Assembly (NCBI GenBank): GCA_030049955.1
Contig: JASIJX010000249.1
Coordinates: 1-6,746 of the forward strand
Length of the DNA: 6,746 nt
Reading direction: 5' to 3'
DNA from: Acidobacteriaceae bacterium
GTDB taxonomy: Bacteria > Acidobacteriota > Terriglobia > Terriglobales > Acidobacteriaceae
The notes beneath the pieces are model-generated. The model was not told the origin of the DNA. It saw nothing but the letters and a program-made list of their open reading frames with translations, and ran no database searches. Below are positions 1 through 6,074 of the stretch, piece after piece; position 1 is the first letter of the stretch; every line of letters begins with the position of its first letter. Both the position numbers and the translations under genes were made by a program.

Positions 1-555
1 CTTGGTCTCGATGTAATTGCGCGAGCCGCCGCCTTCGATCATATAGCTGGCCAGGGTGTATGGCGCGCCGCAAAAGCCGATGATGCCAATGCGCTCGCGG
101 AAGTGCGCGGCGACCTTCTGGATGGCGCGGGCCACGTAGTCAAGATCCTGCGCGCGATCGGTGCGCAGCAGGCGCACATCGTCCGCCGTGCGCACGGGAT
201 GGTGAACCACCGGACCCTCGCCCGCCTGGAATTCGAAGTCGAGACCCATGGGTTCAAGGGGCAAAAGCAGATCGGCAAAGATGATGGCTGCGTCCACGCC
301 GAGTTTTTCGGCCGCGGTGATGGTGACCTCGGCGGCCAGTTCGGGCTGCTTGCAGATTTCAACCAGCGTGTGGTGCTTGCGAACTTCGCGGTACTCCTGC
401 ATGTAACGGCCGGCCTGGCGCAGAAACCACACCGGCGTGCGATCCACGGGCTTGCGCAGGCAGGCGCGCAGAAAACGGCTGCCCTGGAGAACGGTATCGC
501 CGAGGTTCTCAGCGATGTTTTCACCTCCGGCAGCTCTTTTTTCGACGGATGTCAT
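1..555 (-). CDS. hemE: Uroporphyrinogen decarboxylase, N-terminal 185 residues (3' end outside window)
   Basis: HemE removes the four acetate carboxyl groups of uroporphyrinogen III to give coproporphyrinogen III, a cytoplasmic, cofactor-free step of haem synthesis. Reading leftward from ATG 555-553, the frame stays open to base 1. It shows the family signature PVWFLRQAGRYMQEYR at residues 41-56, including the two substrate-binding arginines (R46, R50 here). The catalytic aspartate lies in IIFADLLLPLEPMG (D95), and the active-site tyrosine in GAPYTLASYMIEGG (Y171). The family is usually about 340-360 residues, so roughly half is present; the missing part would carry the conserved C-terminal histidine. 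I chose ATG 555 because the family similarity begins shortly after it. No Shine-Dalgarno sequence precedes it, but a TAAAAT hexamer lies 7 bases upstream, so the message may be leaderless. It is divergent from ispG. The identification is very secure; the start is a little less so. Confidence 0.96.
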   Translation of the reverse strand, partial: MTSVEKRAAGGENIAENLGDTVLQGSRFLRACLRKPVDRTPVWFLRQAGRYMQEYREVRKHHTLVEICKQPELAAEVTITAAEKLGVDAAIIFADLLLPLEPMGLDFEFQAGEGPVVHHPVRTADDVRLLRTDRAQDLDYVARAIQKVAAHFRERIGIIGFCGAPYTLASYMIEGGGSRNYIETK

Positions 556-562
556 ATGGTTG

Positions 563-568
563 ATTTTA
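563..568 (-). promoter_or_regulatory. Candidate -10 box for hemE
   Basis: On the minus strand the hexamer TAAAAT differs from the TATAAT consensus at one position. Seven bases separate it from the hemE ATG, which would put transcription start at or within a base or two of the start codon. No clear TTGACA-like -35 box sits at 16-18 bp; TTGAGC lies at a short 15-bp spacing. The call rests on one hexamer and is tentative. Confidence 0.35.
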
Positions 569-638
569 GCGGGACTTGCCGATGCTCAAAAAAACATGGG
601 AGTAGGCTGCAGGATTCCGGGAAAGGTAAACTGTACGT

Positions 639-1880
<1,242 letters not shown>

Positions 1881-1882
1881 AC

Positions 1883-1941
1883 CCGCGCTGCGCGGATCCC
1901 AAAGCGAAGTTGAAGAAGCTGAATTCCCGCGCTGAAGCGCG
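1883..1941. repeat. Two small GC hairpins between convergent genes
   Basis: The gap between ispG and the opposing membrane-protein gene holds two short inverted repeats. CCGCG-CTG-CGCGG lies at 1883-1895. CGCGC-TGAA-GCGCG lies at 1928-1941 (the palindrome can be drawn as CGCGCT-GA-AGCGCG). Both are preceded by C residues, so the string CCCGCGCTG occurs twice (1882-1890 and 1926-1934). Neither is followed by a T-run on either strand, so they are at best weak bidirectional transcription stops. They could also be a remnant of a dispersed palindromic repeat. Confidence 0.35.
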
Positions 1942-1977
1942 AGACGAATGGGCGCTGCTCCTGCCGCAAGCTCCCTG

Positions 1978-2349
1978 CTAGCTTGTGCCACCCGGCTGCG
2001 GCGACACCGTCGCGCCTTGCTGCTGCGCGACCGCGGCGACTGCAGTGGGCTTCGATTTGCGATAGACGTTGGCGACGGCGAGCGTCCAGAGCGGGACGAG
2101 ATCGACGCCCGGAACCAGCTTGGCCGCAAACGAGGGCAGGAACTCCCAATGCCAGCCGAGGAGCCAGGACAGGATGCCGGCCATCGAAAGGTCTAGAATG
2201 TCGTCGACGGGCGAAGCGGCGCCCTCGACAAAGAGGGGGAAAACGAACATCTGAACGAGGTCCGCGACAATAGCCAGCGCCAGCGCGGCACGCAGGCGCG
2301 GGCCCGCGGATACGGTAATGGCGGCGGGGTCTTGGCCGGCTGACTTCAC
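1978..2349 (-). CDS. Small membrane protein of unknown function (123 aa)
   Basis: I do not recognise this family. The protein has a short polar N-terminus and then three hydrophobic stretches: about residues 19-41 (ALALAIVADLVQMFVFPLFV), 51-74 (containing SMAGILSWLLGWHWEFLPSF) and 78-96 (KLVPGVDLVPLWTLAVANVY). A basic segment, RKSKP, follows, then an Ala/Gln/Pro-rich low-complexity tail (103-123). This suggests a small inner-membrane protein with two or three passes. Charged residues punctuate the hydrophobic parts: D30, an adjacent D49-D50, D53 and D83. The start is GTG 2349-2347, because AAGGAG sits exactly six bases upstream; the open frame continues upstream to an ATG at 2430 but without such a site. 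It is divergent from the thioredoxin gene and converges on ispG. That it is a real gene is supported by the strong ribosome site and the coherent hydrophobic profile. Confidence 0.8.
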   Translation of the reverse strand: MKSAGQDPAAITVSAGPRLRAALALAIVADLVQMFVFPLFVEGAASPVDDILDLSMAGILSWLLGWHWEFLPSFAAKLVPGVDLVPLWTLAVANVYRKSKPTAVAAVAQQQGATVSPQPGGTS

Positions 2350-2355
2350 TTTAAA

Positions 2356-2361
2356 CTCCTT
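2356..2361 (-). promoter_or_regulatory. Ribosome binding site that fixes a GTG start
   Basis: On the minus strand AAGGAG lies six bases (TTTAAA) before GTG 2349. This is the strongest Shine-Dalgarno match in the window. It argues for the 123-residue product over a 150-residue reading from ATG 2430, whose extra N-terminal 27 residues look like translated leader. Confidence 0.75.
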
Positions 2362-2497
2362 CGGGCCCCGTTCGTGCGGAATTTTGTTTGCCCTTAAACA
2401 TAGGATGAGCGCCAATTGCGGCGGATGCAAGCCCGTTTACAAGCTGCAACCAGGCGTTGGGTTTGCGAGTCGAATCAAGTGGAGGCTTTGGAAAGAG

Positions 2498-2929
2498 ATG
2501 CCCATTGTGCGCAAGTGCCCTTCGTGCGGTAGAGCGAACCGCATTCCGGCGCGGCATCTGGCCGACAGCGGCCGCTGTGGAGCGTGCAAGGCTGCGCTGC
2601 CGCCAGCGGCCGAGCCCATGGAAGCCGGCCCGGCGGAGTTCGACGAGATCGTACGCGAGAGCCGCGTACCGGTGCTGGTAGATTTCTGGGCCGAGTGGTG
2701 CGGGCCGTGCCAGATGGCGGCGCCACACGTGGCGCAGGTTGCGCGCGAGCTGGCCGGACAGGCAGTAGTGCTGAAAGTCGATACGGAGCGGCATCCGGCG
2801 CTGGCGGCGCGCTACAACGTGCGCGGCATTCCAAACTTCGCAGTGTTCGCGGGCGGAAAGCTGGAGTTTCAACAGGCGGGGCTTGTAGATGCGAATACCA
2901 TGAAGAGCTGGCTGGCGCGAGCCGCGTAA
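2498..2929 (+). CDS. trxC: TrxC-type thioredoxin with N-terminal zinc ribbon
   Basis: This is a cytoplasmic dithiol oxidoreductase reducing protein disulfides; in the TrxC family it is typically linked to oxidative stress and reduced by thioredoxin reductase. The 143 residues match TrxC (139 in E. coli). A zinc ribbon has two CxxC pairs, C7-C10 (CPSCGRANRIP) and C27-C30 (CGACK). The thioredoxin fold follows from about residue 45, with the active site FWAEWCGPCQM (C68, C71), KVDTERHPALAARYNVRGIPNF and the cis-proline P112. ATG 2498 puts the zinc ribbon at the extreme N-terminus, as in the family. GGAGG lies at 2481-2485, 12 bases before the ATG, and the GAAAGAG next to the ATG is too close to be ideal. 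An in-frame ATG at 2405 would add 31 residues without family similarity. It is divergent from the small membrane protein (148 bp) and converges on the LacI-type gene. The fold and family are very secure. Confidence 0.93.
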   Translation: MPIVRKCPSCGRANRIPARHLADSGRCGACKAALPPAAEPMEAGPAEFDEIVRESRVPVLVDFWAEWCGPCQMAAPHVAQVARELAGQAVVLKVDTERHPALAARYNVRGIPNFAVFAGGKLEFQQAGLVDANTMKSWLARAA

Positions 2930-2937
2930 GGCCACCC

Positions 2938-2959
2938 CACGGACCAGGACCTGTCCGTG
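2938..2959. terminator. Hairpin between convergent trxC and lacI-type genes
   Basis: CACGGAC (2938-2944) and GTCCGTG (2953-2959) form a perfect 7-bp stem around the 8-base loop CAGGACCT. It lies 8 bases past the trxC stop. No T-tract follows on either strand, so this is a plausible but weak stop signal, placed where one would be expected for trxC. Confidence 0.4.
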
Positions 2960-2992
2960 AGGAGTCTCGTGAATTGAGGAGTCTCGTGAATT
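2959..2992. repeat. Perfect 17-bp tandem duplication
   Basis: The unit GAGGAGTCTCGTGAATT occurs twice with no spacer or mismatch (2959-2975 and 2976-2992). It overlaps the last base of the preceding hairpin stem and ends 9 bp before the end of the opposing lacI-type gene. It lies outside both coding regions. It is either a recent slippage or duplication event or a small variable-number repeat. Confidence 0.9.
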
Positions 2993-3001
2993 CCGTCGGC
3001 G

Positions 3002-4081
3002 CTAAGCTCGGCCGTTGTGCCCGATGCGTGTGCGACGATCGCGCGGTGGGCAGGTGGATTCGCGAATCACCAGCTCCGGGAGCACTGGCATGGCGTGGGG
3101 AAACATTCCCTGGCCGCGAACCCGCTGCAGCAGGATGCGCGCCGCCATTTTGCCCATCTGATTGAGCGGCTGGCGAATGGTCGTCAGGCTGGGGTTGTGG
3201 TACTGCGCACCTTGAATATCGTCGAAGCCGACAACAGAAATGTCCTCTGGCACGCGCAGGCCGTGATTCATGATTGCGCGAATGGCGCCGATAGCCGCGA
3301 TGTCGTTGTAGCAGACCATAGCCGTGAACTGCGCTTTGCGGGTAAGCAGATCGCAAGCCGGCTCGAAGCCGAGCTCGGGCGTGGAGACGCGCAGGTTGAG
3401 CGTCACGCTCAACTCGGGACGGATCTCGATATTCAGGTCGCGGGCGACGGTTCTGAGGCACTCCCAACGGTCGTCGGCGTCAGAGCTGTGGCTGCCGCCG
3501 CGCATGAAAGCAATCTTGCGATGACCGAGCTGATAGAGATGGCGCAACGTAAGCTCGGCGGCACGGTGCTGGTCGAGGACCACGTTGCTGACGCCGGCGA
3601 TCTCCTGGTGGCCGGCAACCGCAACGGCCGGCAGCTTGAGCGGATGCTGCAGCACGGTGTCGATGAGAATGAAACCCTCGACCGAGCGCTCCATCAGCAT
3701 CCGCGGATATTCCTCGATCAGGTCGGGCTTGCGGCGATGGCTGGCGGTGAGGTAAAAGTAGCCCTCTTCCATCAGCGACTCTTCCACGCCGGTAAGCACC
3801 AGCGCGCTGTAAATGTCGGCGAGCTCGGGCACGAGCACGCCGATGGAGTAGCTCTGCTGCTTGCGCAGAGAACGGGCGTAGAAGCTGGGGCGGTAATCGA
3901 ATTTGGCCGCCGCGGCGCGGACGCGCTCCCGTGTTTCCTGCGGAATGGCGCGCACTCCGGGCGCGTCGTTGAGCACCAGCGAGATAGTGGCGGGCGAGAG
4001 ATCAAGATACTCGCCAAGAATGCGCAAATTAATGGGCTGGCCTGGCGGCGGCTCCGGCCTTGATTTCGATCGTTTGACCAT
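3002..4081 (-). CDS. LacI/GalR-family transcriptional regulator
   Basis: This is a DNA-binding, probably ligand-responsive regulator of 359 residues; the family usually represses sugar-use genes and binds palindromic operators as a dimer. The helix-turn-helix spans about residues 17-38 (INLRILGEYLDLSPATISLVLN). The hinge helix is PSFYARSLR (65-73), with the minor-groove leucine at L72. The periplasmic-binding-protein-like effector domain starts at SIGVLVPELADIYSALV and carries the typical VVGFDDIQGAQYHNPSLTTIRQP segment near the C-terminus. The loop after the recognition helix, APGVRAIPQETRERV, is a few residues longer than the common GVSPETRERV; I associate this variant with acidobacteria. 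The ATG at 4081 has no clear Shine-Dalgarno sequence, but a TACAAT hexamer stands 15 bases upstream. glpD lies 128 bp upstream on the same strand, so co-transcription or control of glpD is possible but unproven. The effector cannot be read from sequence. Confidence 0.93.
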   Translation of the reverse strand: MVKRSKSRPEPPPGQPINLRILGEYLDLSPATISLVLNDAPGVRAIPQETRERVRAAAAKFDYRPSFYARSLRKQQSYSIGVLVPELADIYSALVLTGVEESLMEEGYFYLTASHRRKPDLIEEYPRMLMERSVEGFILIDTVLQHPLKLPAVAVAGHQEIAGVSNVVLDQHRAAELTLRHLYQLGHRKIAFMRGGSHSSDADDRWECLRTVARDLNIEIRPELSVTLNLRVSTPELGFEPACDLLTRKAQFTAMVCYNDIAAIGAIRAIMNHGLRVPEDISVVGFDDIQGAQYHNPSLTTIRQPLNQMGKMAARILLQRVRGQGMFPHAMPVLPELVIRESTCPPRDRRTRIGHNGRA

Positions 4082-4096
4082 TTAGTTGTCTGTAGC

Positions 4097-4102
4097 ATTG
4101 TA
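4097..4102 (-). promoter_or_regulatory. Candidate -10 box for the lacI-type gene
   Basis: On the minus strand TACAAT matches TATAAT at five of six positions and ends 15 bases before the ATG, implying a leader of about 8 bases. No recognisable -35 box lies at 16-18 bp (GAAAGC at 17 bp). If real, the regulator has its own promoter in addition to any read-through from glpD. Confidence 0.35.
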
Positions 4103-4170
4103 TCGCAGTATTTTCAGGCGCTTTCCTTGCCCAGAGTACCTTGGTTTGGAATCAGCCGCATTGTTCGAGT

Positions 4171-4193
4171 TTCGATCGAATGCGATGATCGCA
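4171..4193. promoter_or_regulatory. Two abutting palindromes between glpD and the regulator
   Basis: TTCGATCGAA (4171-4180) is a perfect 10-bp palindrome. It is followed immediately by TGCGATGATCGCA (4181-4193), a perfect odd-length inverted repeat centred on base 4187. A further TTCGA copy lies at 4164-4168. They sit 17 bp past the glpD stop and about 90-110 bp before the regulator's ATG. They may be an operator for the adjacent LacI-type protein or part of a glpD termination structure (CGCATT at 4157-4162 can also pair with AATGCG at 4179-4184). The symmetry centre is not the CG usual for LacI-family operators, which lowers the operator reading. Confidence 0.35.
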
Positions 4194-4209
4194 GCCGCCG
4201 GCGGTCAGA

Positions 4210-5772
4210 TCAATCCTCGTACAGGTATCCGCGCGCAGCTTGCACAAAGGTTGCCACCTGTTGATCGCGCCAACTGTCGCACTTTGCAAGCTCGCCGGCC
4301 AGCAAGCAGGCAACTGCGGGCGCAGCCTCAATGGCCGCCCTCGCATCGAGAAACAGCGCTCGCGTGCGGCGGGCGAGAACGTCTTCGACGGTGCGCGCCA
4401 TCTCGTTCCGCGCCGCCCACACAACTTCCCGCTTCCGGTACGGCAGCCGGGGATGGAGCAGTTCCTCAAGGCGCGGGTCATTGCTGGAGAGCGACTGAAT
4501 GGCGGGCAGGTCAGAGCCGTAAACGCACTCCCACTCCGGCGCGTTCGCCGCTGGAATATTGACCCATCCATGCAGCTTCATCTCCAGTGTTCGGGATGGG
4601 CTTTTGGGCAGCGCGGCAACGGCGCAGACGCGGTCGATCGCGTCCTGGCCCATGCGCCGATAGGTTGTCCATTTGCCTCCAGCGACGGTAATGAGCCCCG
4701 TCGGCGAGACGAGAATGGAGTGGTCGCGCGAGAGTTGCGAAGTTCTGGCGCCTTTCCTGCGCACCAGCGGCCGCAGCCCCGACCACATGCTCAGAATCTC
4801 TTCGGGCTTTGGCCGGCGATCGAAGTAGCGCGCAATGTGGTCGAGCAGAAAGTGCTTCTCAGAGTTCATGGCGCGGGGCTCATCGGGAATGCGCTCGACC
4901 GGCTCGTCGGTTGTGCCGATCATCGTGGCGCCGTGCCAGGGAATCGCGAAGAGTACGCGGCCGTCGGCGGTTTTGGGAATCATGACGGCGGTTGTGCCGG
5001 GAAGAAAAGAGCCTGGCAAAACGAAATGCGTGCCCTGGCTGACGGCCAGCATGGCGGAATGCTGATGGCCATCGAGCGCCAGAAGCTGCTCAGCTTGCGC
5101 GCCGCACGCATTGACGACGGCTTTAGCCCGCAGCTCGAAGGACCGATCGTTTTCGCAATCGCGGGCCTGGATGCCGATGATTTTTCCGCCGCGCTCGATG
5201 AGCGCGGTAGCCTCAACGTAATTGAGCGCCGTGCCGCCCAGATCCTCAAGCGTGCGCATGAGCGCGATGGCGTAGCGCGCGTCGTCGAACTGGCCGTCGT
5301 GATACAGGATGCCGCCGCAGAGCCCGTTTGCGTGGATGCCCGGAATTCGCTTGAGCGTGCTCCTGCGCGAGAGCAGCTCCGAGCGGCCGAGCGAGAGCCG
5401 GCCCGACATGCGCTCGTAAATCTTCAACCCGAAACCGTAATACGGAAGCGAAAGATAGCTGTATGCCGGAACCACGAACGAAAGGTCGTGAACCAGATGG
5501 GGCGCGTTGCGCAGCATGTGACCGCGCTCACGCAGAGCGTCGAGCACAAGCGTGATGTTGAGCTGCTGCAGATAACGGACGCCGCCATGTGCCAGCTTGG
5601 TGCTTCGGCTGGAGGTGCCTTTGGCAAAATCGAATTTTTCGATCAGCAGGGTGCGATAGCCGCGCGAGGCCGATTCCACGGCCGCGCCCAGGCCGGTGGC
5701 TCCGCCGCCGATGACCAGCACGTCCCACGGCCGCTCATCGCTGAGTTCGCGCAGGATGTCGTCTCTTCTCAT
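4210..5772 (-). CDS. glpD: FAD-dependent glycerol-3-phosphate dehydrogenase, aerobic type
   Basis: GlpD oxidises sn-glycerol 3-phosphate to dihydroxyacetone phosphate and passes electrons to quinone; it is a peripheral inner-membrane flavoprotein. With the start at ATG 5772 it has 520 residues, within the family range. The FAD-binding Rossmann motif GGGATG is at 22-27, with E45 at the end of the second strand. The family hallmark TSSRSTKLAHGGVRYL is at 53-68, YHDGQFDDARYAIAL at about 157-171, and WSGLRPLV with SRDH at 330-351. R334 and R349 match in spacing the two substrate-site arginines of E. coli GlpD. GLITVAGGKWTTYRRM is at 359-374, followed by the helical C-terminal domain. The usual VNATGPW motif reads VNACGAQ here. 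An upstream in-frame ATG at 5796 would add eight residues (528); I prefer 5772 because MRRDDILREL begins the family similarity and AAGGAAAGGAA precedes it. No glpF or glpK is in view. Confidence 0.96.
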   Translation of the reverse strand: MRRDDILRELSDERPWDVLVIGGGATGLGAAVESASRGYRTLLIEKFDFAKGTSSRSTKLAHGGVRYLQQLNITLVLDALRERGHMLRNAPHLVHDLSFVVPAYSYLSLPYYGFGLKIYERMSGRLSLGRSELLSRRSTLKRIPGIHANGLCGGILYHDGQFDDARYAIALMRTLEDLGGTALNYVEATALIERGGKIIGIQARDCENDRSFELRAKAVVNACGAQAEQLLALDGHQHSAMLAVSQGTHFVLPGSFLPGTTAVMIPKTADGRVLFAIPWHGATMIGTTDEPVERIPDEPRAMNSEKHFLLDHIARYFDRRPKPEEILSMWSGLRPLVRRKGARTSQLSRDHSILVSPTGLITVAGGKWTTYRRMGQDAIDRVCAVAALPKSPSRTLEMKLHGWVNIPAANAPEWECVYGSDLPAIQSLSSNDPRLEELLHPRLPYRKREVVWAARNEMARTVEDVLARRTRALFLDARAAIEAAPAVACLLAGELAKCDSWRDQQVATFVQAARGYLYED

Positions 5773-5952
5773 CTCGCAAGAGTTCCTTTCCTTCATCGGG
5801 GAACAGCACCATGAGGCAACCGTAAGCGACGGCGCATGCGAACCCGCGCTAACCGGGCAAAATACGCTGCCTTGCGAGCAAGGTTGTGGGTTGGTGATGT
5901 TCCGCCCAGACTCTGATCTCTATGCGGGCGTGAGGCGCGGCCACAACTCCAA

Positions 5953-5970
5953 GCCGTTCGTTGGAACGGC
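5953..5970. repeat. 7-bp stem-loop upstream of glpD
   Basis: GCCGTTC (5953-5959) and GAACGGC (5964-5970) are perfectly complementary around the 4-base loop GTTG. It is followed at once by the palindrome GCAGCGCTGC, whose first two bases overlap the stem. It could fold in a glpD leader transcript or act as a protein site; there is no T-run, so it is not a standard terminator. Confidence 0.4.
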
Positions 5971-6028
5971 AGCGCTGCGGCCGCTCACTCGAGCTTACCA
6001 CTCTGGCGTAAAGCGGACGCAGGCTGCA

Positions 6029-6061
6029 GATGCGCCGGCCGGGTGAAACGGCCGGCGCATC
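6029..6061 (-). terminator. Strong 13-bp hairpin after the receptor gene
   Basis: GATGCGCCGGCCG (6029-6041) pairs without mismatch with CGGCCGGCGCATC (6049-6061) around the 7-base loop GGTGAAA. CAGGC (6020-6024) and GCCTG (6064-6068) can extend it after a small internal loop. It begins 13 bases past the receptor's stop codon in the direction of transcription. There is no following U-tract, so it may slow polymerase or protect the 3' end rather than act as a classical terminator. Its position and strength make a transcript-end role likely. Confidence 0.65.
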
Positions 6062-6074
6062 GTGCCTGAGGTGA

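Larger units (their letters stand above)
5773..6074 (-). other. Non-coding region upstream of glpD with small stem-loops
   Basis: About 300 bases between the receptor gene and glpD contain no convincing gene. Read toward glpD, they hold a terminal hairpin for the receptor gene (6029-6061), GAACGGC pairing with GCCGTTC (5953-5970, loop of 4), the 10-bp palindrome GCAGCGCTGC (5969-5978), and CCTTG-CGAG-CAAGG (5870-5883). Nothing matches a riboswitch or tRNA that I know. A TATTTT hexamer (5860-5865 on the minus strand) is a poor -10 candidate with no -35 box. The glpD promoter must lie here unless the receptor gene reads through. Confidence 0.5.

Noticed and set aside
556..638. Clear sigma-70 promoter for ispG
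   Set aside because: TTGATT and TTGCCG occur, but neither has a convincing -10 hexamer at 16-18 bp, so no promoter is called for ispG.
2405..2497. Upstream ATG start for the thioredoxin, adding 31 residues with a CGGC pair
   Set aside because: The added segment has no family similarity and no usable ribosome site; the zinc ribbon normally starts within ten residues of the N-terminus, as from ATG 2498.
2475..3467. A 330-codon minus-strand frame running through trxC and into the regulator
   Set aside because: Its product is Arg/Pro/Ala-rich with no domain, and it crosses two real genes in other frames.
3017..4063. A 348-codon plus-strand frame opposite the lacI-type gene
   Set aside because: It is a shadow of a well-supported regulator, with no domain or plausible ribosome site.
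4240..5814. A 524-codon open frame on the plus strand opposite glpD
   Set aside because: It is exactly antisense to a gene with every GlpD motif. Long antisense frames are expected in high-GC genes, and the translation shows no recognisable domain.
5820..5900. Possible tRNA or T-arm-like sequence (GGTTCGCATGCGCC on the minus strand)
   Set aside because: No acceptor stem, anticodon arm or GGTTCGA-type loop with correct spacing could be built around it.
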